Counted from the first letter of the stretch, positions 20,773 through 29,642 are shown. The stretch: DNA of 64,000 nucleotides from Paracoccus solventivorans (GCF_900142875.1 NZ_FRCK01000007.1:124001-188000), one strand, 5' to 3'. Program-made: numbers and translations. Notes: a model not told the origin generated them from the letters alone.

Positions 20773-20862
20773 CGGCCCGGCCGGGGTGCCCCCCGGCCCG
20801 AGGCCGGACCGGGGGCTTTCCGCCCCCGGACCCCCGAGGATATTTGGATGATGAAGAAAAAG
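20773..20862 (+). repeat. Palindromic repeat with GAGGATATTTGG end
   Basis: GC-rich inverted repeats (CCCGGCC / GGCCGGG-type pairs and CCGGGGGC ... GCCCCCGG) are followed by CCCCCGAGGATATTTGGA and TGATGAAGAAAAAG. It lies downstream of fpr and upstream of topA and belongs to the same family as the copies at 15.3, 31.4, 49.4, 52.6 and 63.6 kb. Confidence 0.75.
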
Positions 20863-20935
20863 ACCGCCCCCGCGGACGGCCTTCATCCTGCCATAAGCAT
20901 CCCCGAGCGCAGAAGGGCTGGCCCCGGTCGCAGGG

Positions 20936-21775
20936 TCAGACGCCTTCGCCGACGAAGGCCTTTTCGACCACGAACTCCTTGGGGTCGGAATTGGCGCCCT
21001 CGCGCAGGCCGAAGCCTTCCAGCACCTTGGTCACGTCGATGTTCAGCGCCATGCTGCCGCAGACCATCGCGCGGTCGTCCGCCGGGTTCATCGGCGGCAG
21101 GCCGAGGTCCGCGAACACCTTGCCCGAGGCGAGGTTGTCGGTGATGCGGCCGCGGCGGGGATAGTCCTCGCGCGTGGCGGTGGGGTAATAGAGCAGCCGC
21201 GAGGCGAAGCTGTCGCCGTAGATCTCGGTCAGCAGCGGGTCGTCCTTGAGCGCCTCGACCAGCTCGCGGCCGTATTCCAGTTCCGCGACCTTGCGGCAGG
21301 TGTGCATCAGGATCACCTGCTCATACCGCTCATACGTCTCGGGGTCGCGCAGCAGCGAGGCAAAGGGTGCGATGCCGGTGCCGGTGGCCAGGAACCACAG
21401 CCGCTTGCCGGGCAGCAGCGCGTCCAGCACCAGCGTGCCCACGGGTTTCGGGCGCAGGATGATCTGGTCGCCCGGCTTGATGTGCTGCAGCCGCGAGGTC
21501 AGCGGCCCGTCCGGCACCTTGATCGAATAGAACTCCAGCTCGTCGTCCCAGTTGGGCGAGGCGATGGAATAGGCCCGCAGGATCGGCTTGCCGCGTTCGT
21601 CGGGCAGCCCGATCATCACGAACTCGCCCGAGCGGAAGCGCAGGCTGGGGGGCCGCGTCACCCGAAAGGAAAACAGCGTGTCGGTCCAGTGGCGGACCGA
21701 GGTGACGGTCTGCGCATCCGGCATCAGGTTGGCAGTCGATTTCGGGGCGTCGGCCACGGGAATATCCAGCGTCAT
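20936..21775 (-). CDS. fpr: Ferredoxin--NADP+ reductase
   Basis: A 279-residue flavoprotein: FAD-binding RAYSIASPNW motif, the NADP-binding GTGIAPFASLLRD and CGSMALNID, and a C-terminal EFVVEKAFVGEGV typical of the bacterial subclass. It passes electrons between NADPH and ferredoxin or flavodoxin. Its place just downstream of the sulfite and adenylylsulfate reductase genes suggests it supplies reduced ferredoxin to them; that is inference. The start at 21775 (MTLDIPVADAP) is preferred to longer readings that enter the upstream gene. Confidence 0.92.
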   Translation of the reverse strand: MTLDIPVADAPKSTANLMPDAQTVTSVRHWTDTLFSFRVTRPPSLRFRSGEFVMIGLPDERGKPILRAYSIASPNWDDELEFYSIKVPDGPLTSRLQHIKPGDQIILRPKPVGTLVLDALLPGKRLWFLATGTGIAPFASLLRDPETYERYEQVILMHTCRKVAELEYGRELVEALKDDPLLTEIYGDSFASRLLYYPTATREDYPRRGRITDNLASGKVFADLGLPPMNPADDRAMVCGSMALNIDVTKVLEGFGLREGANSDPKEFVVEKAFVGEGV

Positions 21776-21818
21776 CGTCAGGGTTCCGCAATCAGATAGG
21801 GGAAAACAGCGGCGGGGA

Positions 21819-23090
21819 CTAGCCCGCCAGCCGCGACCTGTGGTCCCAGTCCTGCCAGTCGGCGCGGGCAAGCCATTGCTCTTGCGGCTGGCGACGGGCC
21901 AAATCCGCGGGAATCTGCACCTCGTCGATGCCGACGCGGCGGGCCATGGCATACTGGTCGGCGATCAGCCCGCCGGTGGCCCGGATCCGCCCGGCGAATC
22001 CCTGTTCGCGCAGCAGTCGCGCCAGGGTAAAGCCGCGCCCGTCGGTCATCGCGGGGAACTCGACCGCGACCAAGCTTGCGCCCAGACAGGGCGCCAGCGC
22101 GGCCGGGTCGCTGTCGGGCGGCAGGGTCACGTCGGGGGCGGCATCGACCGGGTGGAACCCGTCGTCGCGGACCAGCACCGGCGCATCGGCGGGGGACTCG
22201 GCAGCAGGTGCGGGCTGGGGCGCGGGGGCCGGAGGTGCGGCGGTGGTCATCTCGTCGTCCTTGCTGAGCGGGCCGGGACCGGCGCCCCGCAGGGGCGGCG
22301 GCGCGGCCGATGGGCGGGCGGCGGGAACAGCCGCGGCGGGCGCGGCCGGAACAGGGTCGGCAGGCGCCGGCGCCGCGGGGCGGGCCTTGCCGCCGATGAA
22401 ATGGATGCCGCATTCGGTCTTTTCCGCGCCCCGCCAGCGGCCCGCGCGCGGGTCCTCGCCCGGCTTCACCGCCGAGGTGCAGGGCGCGCAGCCGATCGAG
22501 GGGAAGCCGCGCGCCACCAGCGGATGCCGGGGCAGCGCGTTTTCCTCCATGTATTCGGCGACGTCCTGCGGGCGCCAATGCGCCAGCGGGTTCACGCGCA
22601 GGCGCAGCGGCGGCTCGGGTTCAAAGAAGTCCAGCCCGGTCCTCTCGCCGCCCTGAAAGCGCTTGCGGCCGGTGATCCAGGCGTCGAACCCGGACAGCGC
22701 CCGTTCCAGCGGCACCACCTTGCGGACGTCGCAGCAGGCGTCGGTGTCGCGCTGGTGCAGCCGGTCGTCGGGGTCCGCATCGGCCACCGCGGCCGCATCG
22801 GCGCGGATCACGCGGATGTCGGTCAGCGGCAGGGCTGCGGCGATCTGTCGCTGATACTCCAGCGTCTCGGGGAACAGCATCCGCGTGTCGACGAACAGCA
22901 CCGGCGTGTCGGGCGCGGCCACCGACAGCATGTGCAGCAGCACCACCGATTCCGCCCCGAACGAGGACACCAGCGCCACCCGCCCCAGTTCCGGGTCGGC
23001 CAGCGCATGGCGCAGCACCTGCACCGCGGCGTGGTTGCGATAGCGGGCGTTCAGCCTGGCGGCGCGGGCGGCAAGATCCGGGTCGGTCAT
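21819..23090 (-). CDS. cysH: Adenylylsulfate reductase CysH fused to a DUF934 domain
   Basis: A 423-residue fusion. Residues 1-235 are a CysH reductase with the C119-C120, C201-x-x-C204 cluster cysteines of the [4Fe-4S] APS-reductase type and the catalytic ECGIHF motif (C227). A Pro/Ala-rich linker (about 236-300) leads to a DUF934 domain (LVAVEFPAMTDGRGFTLARLLR ... WQDWDHRSRL). In relatives these are usually two neighbouring genes. An internal ATG (residue 281, base 22250), preceded by AAGGA, could still give a separate DUF934 protein. It overlaps cysI by four bases. Confidence 0.9.
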   Translation of the reverse strand: MTDPDLAARAARLNARYRNHAAVQVLRHALADPELGRVALVSSFGAESVVLLHMLSVAAPDTPVLFVDTRMLFPETLEYQRQIAAALPLTDIRVIRADAAAVADADPDDRLHQRDTDACCDVRKVVPLERALSGFDAWITGRKRFQGGERTGLDFFEPEPPLRLRVNPLAHWRPQDVAEYMEENALPRHPLVARGFPSIGCAPCTSAVKPGEDPRAGRWRGAEKTECGIHFIGGKARPAAPAPADPVPAAPAAAVPAARPSAAPPPLRGAGPGPLSKDDEMTTAAPPAPAPQPAPAAESPADAPVLVRDDGFHPVDAAPDVTLPPDSDPAALAPCLGASLVAVEFPAMTDGRGFTLARLLREQGFAGRIRATGGLIADQYAMARRVGIDEVQIPADLARRQPQEQWLARADWQDWDHRSRLAG

Positions 23091-24760
23091 TTCGCGGCCT
23101 TCCCTTCGGGAGCATCGGGGTAAAGCGCGGCACGGAACGGCCCCACGCCCAGCCGGCGCAGCGCGTCGATGAAACGCTCCTCGGGCGTCTCGCGCAAGGC
23201 GAGATAGGCGTCGAGCAGCCGCCCGATCGCGGGCACCACCTGGTCATAGGGGAAGCCCGCGCCGGCACGCTCGCCGATGGCGGGGATTTCGTACCCGTCG
23301 CCGCCCAGGGTGATCTGGTAGTTTTCCACCCCCGCCCGGTCCAGCCCCAGGATGCCGACATGGCCCAGATGGTGATGGCCGCAGGCGTTGATGCAGCCCG
23401 AGATCCGCAGGTCGAAGGGTCCGATGTCGTCCTCGATGTCGCGGGCGCGGACGTAATCGGCCAGCTCGCGCGCGATGGGGATCGAGCGGGCGGTGGCCAG
23501 GGTGCAGAAATCCATCCCGGGGCAGGAAATCAGGTCGGTGATCCGGCCCTTGTTCGCCGTGGCCAGCCCGGCATCACGCAGGGTCGCGTAAAGCGCAGGC
23601 AGCTCGCTGCGGTGGACATGGGGCAGCACGATGTTCTGGTCATGCGCGATGCGCAGGTCGGAATGGGCGTGGCGCTCGGCCAGATCGGCCAGCAGCCGCA
23701 TCTGCGCGGCGGTGCAGTCGCCCGGCGTCATGCCGGGGGCCTTCAGCGTGACGGTCACGCTGGCATAGCCCGGCACCCGGTGCGGCGACAGGTTGGTATC
23801 GGCCCAGGCGCGGAACGAGGGATTGGCGGCGCGGGCGATCTCGTACCCCGCATCGTCGGGCGCGCGGAACCGCGGCGCGGCGAAACGGGCGCGCAGCTCG
23901 TCCAGCAGCGCCTCGGGCGCGCCGCTGCTGAACACCGCCTTACGGCGGAGGAACTCGGCCTCGATCTCCTCGCGCAGAACCTCCAACCCACGCTCGGCCA
24001 CGGTGATCTTGAGCCGGGCCTTGAACTTGTTGTCCCGCCGCCCCGAGAGGTTGTAGGCGGCCAGGATCGCCTCGACATAGGGCAGCAGGTCGGCGGCGGG
24101 CAGGAAATCGCGCACCACCTTGCCGATCAGGGGCGTGCGGCCCAAGCCGCCGCCGATCCAGACCTCGAACCCGACCTCGCGCCCCTGCCGGCGCAGGCGC
24201 AGGCCGATGTCATGGGCGGGGATCACGGCGCGGTCGCGCTCGCCCCCGGAAATCGCGATCTTGAACTTGCGGGGCAGGAACTGGAACTCGGCGTGGTCGG
24301 TGGACCAATAGCGCAGCAGCTCGGCCCAGGGGCGCGGGTCCTCGATCTCGTCCGCGGCGGCACCGGCAAAGGCGTCGGTGGTGACGTTGCGCACGGTGTT
24401 GCCGCTGGTCTGGATCGCGTGCAGCCCCACATCGGCCAGCGCGTCCAGCATATCGGGAATGTCGACCAGCGCCGCCCAGTGGAACTGGATGTTCTGCCTT
24501 GTGGTGAAATGCCCGTAGCCGCGGTCCCAGCGCTCGGCGATGCGCGCCAGCCCGCGCATCTGCGCCGGGCTGATCGTGCCGTAAGGGATCGCCACCCGCA
24601 GCATATAGGCGTGCAGCTGCAGATAGACCCCGTTCATCAGCCGCAGGGGGCGGAACTCGTCCTCGGTCAGGCTGCCGTCCAGGCGGCGGGCGACCTGGGC
24701 GCGAAATTGCGCGGCGCGGTGGCGCAGATAGCTGCGCCCGTCGGTGGCGGCGTCAAACAT
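23087..24760 (-). CDS. cysI: Nitrite/sulfite reductase (siroheme, [4Fe-4S])
   Basis: A 557-residue protein with two ferredoxin-like half-domains and the cluster/siroheme cysteines CPGMDFC and CINAC followed by GHHHLGHVG. The RWDRGYGHFTTRQNIQFHW segment is typical of ferredoxin-dependent assimilatory sulfite reductases in this family. It reduces sulfite to sulfide for cysteine synthesis. The start MFDAATDGRSY overlaps DUF2849 by eight bases. Substrate choice between sulfite and nitrite rests on the cysH neighbour. Confidence 0.92.
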   Translation of the reverse strand: MFDAATDGRSYLRHRAAQFRAQVARRLDGSLTEDEFRPLRLMNGVYLQLHAYMLRVAIPYGTISPAQMRGLARIAERWDRGYGHFTTRQNIQFHWAALVDIPDMLDALADVGLHAIQTSGNTVRNVTTDAFAGAAADEIEDPRPWAELLRYWSTDHAEFQFLPRKFKIAISGGERDRAVIPAHDIGLRLRRQGREVGFEVWIGGGLGRTPLIGKVVRDFLPAADLLPYVEAILAAYNLSGRRDNKFKARLKITVAERGLEVLREEIEAEFLRRKAVFSSGAPEALLDELRARFAAPRFRAPDDAGYEIARAANPSFRAWADTNLSPHRVPGYASVTVTLKAPGMTPGDCTAAQMRLLADLAERHAHSDLRIAHDQNIVLPHVHRSELPALYATLRDAGLATANKGRITDLISCPGMDFCTLATARSIPIARELADYVRARDIEDDIGPFDLRISGCINACGHHHLGHVGILGLDRAGVENYQITLGGDGYEIPAIGERAGAGFPYDQVVPAIGRLLDAYLALRETPEERFIDALRRLGVGPFRAALYPDAPEGKAAK

Positions 24761-25103
24761 GGGCGGCCTCTTGCGGATGGCGGGAGTTTTGGGCGCGGGA
24801 ATGGGGGGCGCTGGTCTCGACCGAGGGGCCGGACTGGCGGAACGCCTCGCGGAAATGCACCGGCACCGGCAGGCCGTCGGCATCGCGCCCCGACTGGGTC
24901 AGATAGGGACCGACCACGACGCCCGGCTGCGCCTCGGCCGCGGCCAGCGCCGCGTCGGCGCCCTCCGCATCCTCGAACAGCACCGCGGCGCGGGGGTCGG
25001 TGTCCCAGCCACAGGGCGTCATCCACACGGACAGACCGTCACGCAGACGGTTGGCCGTCAGCACGGCCGGGGTCGAGGGCGAGGGGACAAAGCTTCTGGA
25101 CAT
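24753..25103 (-). CDS. DUF2849 domain-containing protein
   Basis: A 116-residue protein. An N-terminal STPAVLTANRLRDGLSVWMT segment and a central VVVGPYLTQSGRDADGLPVPVHFREAFR match the DUF2849 family, which almost always precedes the sulfite reductase gene in alphaproteobacteria. No function is established; the tight linkage argues for a role in sulfite reduction, perhaps siroheme or cluster handling. The cysG-type gene often found upstream is absent here; an Lrp-type regulator diverges instead. Confidence 0.85.
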   Translation of the reverse strand: MSRSFVPSPSTPAVLTANRLRDGLSVWMTPCGWDTDPRAAVLFEDAEGADAALAAAEAQPGVVVGPYLTQSGRDADGLPVPVHFREAFRQSGPSVETSAPHSRAQNSRHPQEAAHV

Positions 25104-25223
25104 GGCGTCGACCTGTTAGGGATTGCCGCCATTCTAGAAAATACATGTTGCAAAGCGCCAGATACCGGCGAAAATAAGGACGCAGTATCCTCTGATCCGC
25201 CACCGCAAGGAAAATCCGCCCAG

Positions 25224-25712
25224 ATGAGCGACCCGCAACAGAACCCGGTCCGGCTGGATGCGCTGGACCGCAAGATACTGTCCCTGCTGCAGCAGGACGC
25301 CAGCCTGCCGCTGGAGGAAATCGCCGCCCGCGCCGGGGCCTCGCGCACGCCGGTGTGGAACCGGATTCGGCGGATGCGCGAGCAGGGGGTGATCCGCGGC
25401 CAGGTGGCGCTGCTGGACGCCGAATCGCTGGGGCTCGAGGCCTGTTTCTTCGTGCTGGTCCGCACCACCGAACACGACGCCGACTGGGCCGGCCGCTTTC
25501 TGGCCGCCGTCCGCGCCCGCCCCGAGGTGGTCGAGGCGCACCGGCTGGCCGGGGACATCGACTATATCCTCAAGGTGGTGGTGCGCAATGCGCGCGCCTA
25601 TGACCGCTTCTACCAGTCGCTGATCTCCGAGGTGCGCATCCAGAACGTCACCGCGCTGCTGTCGATGGAAGAGATGAAGGCGACCCACGCGCTGCCGATC
25701 CCCCCCGGCTGA
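25224..25712 (+). CDS. Lrp/AsnC family transcriptional regulator
   Basis: A 162-residue regulator: N-terminal winged helix-turn-helix (LDALDRKILSLLQQDASLPLEEIAARAG ... RTPVWNRIRRMREQGVI) and a C-terminal RAM effector domain (EAHRLAGDIDYILKVVVRN). AAGGAA precedes the ATG at 25224. It diverges from the DUF2849-cysI-cysH block across a 120-base gap, so control of that block by a sulfur-containing amino acid is a reasonable guess. Confidence 0.9.
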   Translation: MSDPQQNPVRLDALDRKILSLLQQDASLPLEEIAARAGASRTPVWNRIRRMREQGVIRGQVALLDAESLGLEACFFVLVRTTEHDADWAGRFLAAVRARPEVVEAHRLAGDIDYILKVVVRNARAYDRFYQSLISEVRIQNVTALLSMEEMKATHALPIPPG

Positions 25713-25824
25713 CCGCAGCACCGCCCATTCCGGGCACCCTGCCCCGCCCCCATCCCGCGGCCCGGCGCGTGCTGCGACGCAAGGGCGGTTGCGCCTCATC
25801 CGCGGGAATGCGAAACAGCCGCCC

Positions 25825-26529
25825 ATGAATCTGCGCTACAAGGCCCTTGGGGTCCACCTGCTTACCGCCACCGGTGCCGTCCTGTCGATGCTGGCCCTGC
25901 TGGCCGCGGTCGAGGAAAACTGGTCGGCCATGTTCAGCTGGCTGATCGTGGCGCTGGTGGTGGATGCGGTCGACGGACCGCTGGCGCGCCGCTACCTGGT
26001 CAAGGTCAACTGGCCGACCTACGACGGCGTGCTGATGGACCTGATCATCGATTATCTGACCTATGTGTTCATCCCGGCATTCGCGCTGTTCAAGTCGGGG
26101 CTGCTGACCGGCTGGACCGGCTGGCTGGCGATCATCGCCATCGTCTACGGCTCGGTCGTGTATTTCGTCGACACGCGGATGAAGACGGTGGACAACAGCT
26201 TTTCCGGGTTTCCGGCCTGCTGGAACATGGTGGTGCTGGTGCTGTTCGCGCTGAAGCCGCCGGAATGGGCGATCTTGCTGGTGGTGGTGGTGCTGACCGT
26301 GGCGATGTTCCTGCCGGTGCGCTTCATCCACCCGGTGCGCACCGCGCGCTGGCGGGCGGTGTCGCTGCCGGTGGCGATGGCCTGGGTGGTGTTTGCGGCC
26401 TGGGCGATCGCGGTCGGGTTCCACCCGCAAAGCTGGGCGCTGTGGGGGCTGACGCTCAGCTCGCTGTGGCTGATCGGCGTCGGCGTGGCCCAGCAGCTGC
26501 TGCCGCCGCCGGCGCTGCGGGTGCGCTAG
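25825..26529 (+). CDS. pcs: Phosphatidylcholine synthase
   Basis: A 234-residue membrane protein with about eight hydrophobic segments. The CDP-alcohol phosphotransferase motif is in the Pcs form, DG-x2-AR-x12-G-x3-D-x3-D (DGPLARRYLVKVNWPTYDG followed by VLMDLIID). Pcs joins choline directly to CDP-diacylglycerol, making phosphatidylcholine in one step in the inner membrane; this is common in choline-using alphaproteobacteria. A TTG 12 codons upstream is possible, but MNLRYKALGVH fits family starts better. Confidence 0.93.
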   Translation: MNLRYKALGVHLLTATGAVLSMLALLAAVEENWSAMFSWLIVALVVDAVDGPLARRYLVKVNWPTYDGVLMDLIIDYLTYVFIPAFALFKSGLLTGWTGWLAIIAIVYGSVVYFVDTRMKTVDNSFSGFPACWNMVVLVLFALKPPEWAILLVVVVLTVAMFLPVRFIHPVRTARWRAVSLPVAMAWVVFAAWAIAVGFHPQSWALWGLTLSSLWLIGVGVAQQLLPPPALRVR

Positions 26530-26573
26530 GCCGCCACCTTCGGCGCCGGGCGAGTGCCCCGGCCCCCCGGCGG

Positions 26574-27638
26574 CTAGTTCTTCAGCACCATGCAGCGGCC
26601 GCCGATGGCGCGGAACTGGTTGCAGAAGGCGTTCGCCTCGCCGCGCGAGGCATAGCCGATCTGCGCGGTATAGACCCGCCGCCCGCTGCCCGACAGCGTC
26701 TTGCGCACATAGCTGATCCGCTTGCCGCCCAGGATCGGGCGCAGTTGCCGGTTCAGCCGGTCGATCTGCTGCTGCGCCCCCGACTGCCTGGGGTGCGAGG
26801 CAAGGATCACCCCCCAAGGCCAGACCCGGTCGGCCGGCGTGAACTCCTTGAGGCCGCGGTTCGCCGCCAGCTTGACGCAGGCCTCGGCAAAGGGGGCGGT
26901 CTTGTCCAGCCGCAGATCGATCTGCGCCGGCGGCTCGTCGCGCCATTTCCAGGCGTTGTGGCCGGTGATCGACTCGACGTAATCCTGCGTCTCGTAGGGC
27001 AGCACCTGCCCGCCACCGACGAAATTGCGCGCCCGCCGCTCGCCGCCGTTATAGGCGACCGCCGCCAGCCCGATATTGCCGAAACCGTCGATCAGGAACC
27101 GCAGGTAGTCGGCCGAGGCATGAATCGCCTTGGCCGGGTTCATCGGGTCGTCCAGCCGGCGGATGCGGGCGGTGCCCGGCATGAACTGCGCGATCCCCAG
27201 CGCCCCGGCCGGAGAGATCGCCGAGGGCTCGAACAGGCTCTCCTTCCACAGCAGCCGGGCCAGGAAATTCGGGTCCAGCGCGTTTTCCCCGGCCGCGCGC
27301 TCAATGGTGGAACAGACATCGGCGACGTAGCTGGCGGCGGAAATACAGCTGCGCTCGTCCACGGTGCAGCGGCGGTCGGCGGTCTCGGGGCGGGGCAGGC
27401 GCGGGCCGATGAAATCCGCCGGGATCTCGGGCAGGGCCGCGGCGGCGGTGTCGCTCCCGGCCGGGGTCCCGGCGGCCGGATCGGCCAGCGCCATCACCCG
27501 CGGCGCGTTCGCGGCCCCGACTGGGGGATCGGCCAGCGCCGGAACGGCAAGGGCGACCAGACCGGCAATTGCGGTCGCAACGAGATCGAGGCAGCAGCGC
27601 ACCGGGTCCACCCTCTTTCGCCCATCTCTGGCCCGCAT
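26574..27638 (-). CDS. Lytic transglycosylase (SLT domain)
   Basis: About 354 residues. An N-terminal membrane or signal segment (LVATAIAGLVALAVPALA) precedes an SLT domain, with the catalytic glutamate in ARLLWKESLFEPSAIS and the supporting GALGIAQFMPGTA, AVAYNGG and YVESITGHN motifs. The C-terminal 80 residues (TAQIGYASRGEANAFCNQF) resemble a SPOR-type peptidoglycan-binding domain. It would cleave the glycan backbone to 1,6-anhydro ends. The start is uncertain: a GTG at about 27611 has the better ribosome site. Confidence 0.85.
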   Translation of the reverse strand: MRARDGRKRVDPVRCCLDLVATAIAGLVALAVPALADPPVGAANAPRVMALADPAAGTPAGSDTAAAALPEIPADFIGPRLPRPETADRRCTVDERSCISAASYVADVCSTIERAAGENALDPNFLARLLWKESLFEPSAISPAGALGIAQFMPGTARIRRLDDPMNPAKAIHASADYLRFLIDGFGNIGLAAVAYNGGERRARNFVGGGQVLPYETQDYVESITGHNAWKWRDEPPAQIDLRLDKTAPFAEACVKLAANRGLKEFTPADRVWPWGVILASHPRQSGAQQQIDRLNRQLRPILGGKRISYVRKTLSGSGRRVYTAQIGYASRGEANAFCNQFRAIGGRCMVLKN

Positions 27639-27709
27639 AGCAAAACCGGCGGCGAAAGTGAACTGCGCCCGCGCGGCCCGGGCCGGGTTCGGCGCCGCCC
27701 CAAACGGCA

Positions 27710-27737
27710 AACGCCCGGCACCAAGCGGCCGGGCGTT
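27710..27737 (-). terminator. Probable terminator after the L,D-transpeptidase gene
   Basis: A ten-bp perfect stem AACGCCCGGC (27710-27719) / GCCGGGCGTT (27728-27737) with an eight-base loop, 41 bases beyond the stop of the gene at 27779. The following minus-strand bases are only partly T-rich. Confidence 0.65.
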
Positions 27738-27778
27738 GCGATCAGCGGCGGCGCAGGATCGGCCGCAGGGCGGCAGCC

Positions 27779-28570
27779 TTACCAGGCGGCGGGCATGGGC
27801 TCGAGCGCGGCGCTTTCGGCAAAGGCGATCGGCTGCGCCTCGGCGGCCACCGGCTCCAGATACCCGTCGGGGGTCTGGCGCAGCGGCCCTTCCAGCCGGC
27901 GCGATTCATCGGCGGTGCGCACCTTGACCACGGTGCCGTTCGGGATCCGGTCGTACAGGTCCATCACGTCCTGGTTGAACAGGCGGATGCAGCCGGCCGA
28001 GGTCGCCTTGCCGATGGACGAGGGGTCCATGGTGCCGTGGATCCGGTACATGGTGTCGCGGTTGCCTTCGTAGAGGTAAAGCGCGCGCGACCCCAACGGG
28101 TTCGACGGGCCGCCGGGCACGCCCTTGGCGAATTGCGCGTAAAGCTCGGGCTCGGTCGCGACCATGTTGGCGGTGGGGGTCCAGGACGGCCAGTGCGCCT
28201 TGCGCTTGATGACCGCGGTGCCGGAATAGCCCAGCCCGGCCTTGCCGACCGCGATGCCGACCCGGGTCGCCATGCCGCCATCCTCGACCAGATACAGCAG
28301 CCGCGCATAGGGATCGACCACCACCGTCCCCGGCGCGTCGGGGCCGTTATAGGGCACGCGGGTGCGGGTGTTGCGGTCGCGCAGATAGGCGGCCTTGATG
28401 GCGGGGATCTGGATCGGCTCGCCATTGGGGCCGGTATCGACGCGGGCCTGATAGATCTCGGGGACGAAATTGCTGGTGCTGGGGGCCGCACCCTCGGTCG
28501 GAGGAGGGGTCGGGCCGCAGGCCGCAAGGCCCAGCGCGCAGGCCATGAGGGCAGCAGAGGCGAAACGCAT
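27779..28570 (-). CDS. L,D-transpeptidase lipoprotein (YkuD domain)
   Basis: A 263-residue protein with a lipoprotein signal (MRFASAALMACALGLAAC, lipobox LAAC). The YkuD domain has the catalytic pattern IHGTMDPSSIGKATSAGCIRL, with histidine, serine and nucleophilic cysteine present. The WPSWTPTANM and GVPGGPSNPLGSRALYLY segments are typical of the ErfK/YbiS group. It forms 3-3 peptide cross-links or attaches proteins to peptidoglycan. AAGGA lies before the ATG. The C-terminal 45 residues are an Ala/Pro-rich tail. Confidence 0.92.
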   Translation of the reverse strand: MRFASAALMACALGLAACGPTPPPTEGAAPSTSNFVPEIYQARVDTGPNGEPIQIPAIKAAYLRDRNTRTRVPYNGPDAPGTVVVDPYARLLYLVEDGGMATRVGIAVGKAGLGYSGTAVIKRKAHWPSWTPTANMVATEPELYAQFAKGVPGGPSNPLGSRALYLYEGNRDTMYRIHGTMDPSSIGKATSAGCIRLFNQDVMDLYDRIPNGTVVKVRTADESRRLEGPLRQTPDGYLEPVAAEAQPIAFAESAALEPMPAAW

Positions 28571-28927
28571 CGCGGATAATCCTTCAGTGGTGGCAGGGCA
28601 GAAGTGCCGCCGGACGGCCACCGGGTTGGCAACACTGTGGAACCGATTCGCAGGCTGCCCTGCCAACCGCTTCCGATCAGCCCATAACGCCGCGAGAGCC
28701 GGGACGGCGTCAAGAAACGCCCCGGCGAGCGCAACGGATCGTGGCAAAAATGCCGCGCACGCGGTTTTTTGATCACGCGTCATCTTGCCGCGAACGGGGT
28801 GCGCTTCCCGCGCATCGGAAAGGCAGCAGCAAAAACAAGGCGGCACGGAACCAAATGGGGGGAAGTCGCCGTTCCTTCCTCATCCGGGCGGCGCCCAAGG
28901 CGTTGCCGCACCATGAAAGGACAAGAC
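28571..28927. other. Intergenic region between two divergent genes
   Basis: There is no convincing coding sequence in these 357 bases. It must hold the promoters of the L,D-transpeptidase gene (left) and the small membrane protein (right). An inverted repeat GGCAGGGCAG (28592-28601) / CTGCCCTGCC (28655-28664) lies just upstream of the transpeptidase ribosome site and might be a regulator site. The part 28740-28860 is rich in A-runs. Confidence 0.5.
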
Positions 28928-29206
28928 ATGGGCTTTATCGTCGCCATCATCATCGGCGCCATCGCCGGCTGGCTGGCCGGGCAGATCGTCAAGGGCCATG
29001 GCCAGGGCGTGGTCATGAACATCGTCGTCGGCGTGGTCGGCGCGCTGATCGCCACCTTCCTGTTCCCGGCCATGGGCTGGAACATCGGCGCCGGCCCCGC
29101 GGTGGGCAACACCGTCGCCGGACCCAGCTTCCTGGGATCGGTGGTCTTCGCCACCATCGGCGCGGTGATCCTGCTGCTGATCCTGCGGCTGTTCAACCGG
29201 GGCTGA
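28928..29206 (+). CDS. GlsB/YeaQ/YmgE family membrane protein
   Basis: A 92-residue protein with three hydrophobic helices and the family pattern GAIAGWLAGQIVKG ... MNIVVGVVGALI ... ATIGAVILLLILRL. AAAGGA precedes the ATG; another ATG five codons earlier is possible. The family (formerly transglycosylase-associated protein) is often stress-induced, and its molecular function is not known. It overlaps the 3' end of the converging hypothetical gene by 14 bases. Confidence 0.9.
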   Translation: MGFIVAIIIGAIAGWLAGQIVKGHGQGVVMNIVVGVVGALIATFLFPAMGWNIGAGPAVGNTVAGPSFLGSVVFATIGAVILLLILRLFNRG

Positions 29207-29642
29207 CCCGGCCGCCCGCGGGAAGCGCGCCCGGCAGAGCGTCGGCGCCAGAGCCGATCTGGCGCGCGACCTCGGGGCCGATGTCGAGCAGCCCCGCCGG
29301 CGCCAACCGGGCGACGAGCAAGGCCAGCGCGTCGGCGTCGATCCAGTCGCCCTCGTATCCCAGCCGACAGCCCTGCCGCAGCAGTTCCGCTGCCCCCGGC
29401 CAGAACGGCCGCGGTGCCCCCCCTTCCCCGGCCCTCCCCGCCACCGGCTGCGCCGCCTGTGCGGTCACCACCAGCAGCCCGCCCGGCGCCAGCCCGCCAT
29501 AATGGGCAAGGCTTGCCGAGGCCGAGAGGATCACCGAATCGACCCCGCGCCCGTCCATGATCGCGCGCAACGCCATCTGCCGCATCGCCAGCACCCCGCG
29601 CGGCACAGGGGCGGGCGGGAAAACGGGGGTATCGTCGTGCAT
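29193..29642 (-). CDS. Hypothetical protein
   Basis: About 149 residues starting MHDDTPVFPPAPVPRGV, preceded by GGAG. I do not recognise a family. The middle part VDSVILSASASLAHYGGLAPGG and the end LLDIGPEVARQIGSGADALPG look like real protein, but the Ala/Gly richness leaves doubt in such GC-rich DNA. It converges with, and overlaps, the small membrane-protein gene and diverges from the MFS gene. Confidence 0.45.
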   Translation of the reverse strand: MHDDTPVFPPAPVPRGVLAMRQMALRAIMDGRGVDSVILSASASLAHYGGLAPGGLLVVTAQAAQPVAGRAGEGGAPRPFWPGAAELLRQGCRLGYEGDWIDADALALLVARLAPAGLLDIGPEVARQIGSGADALPGALPAGGRVSPG

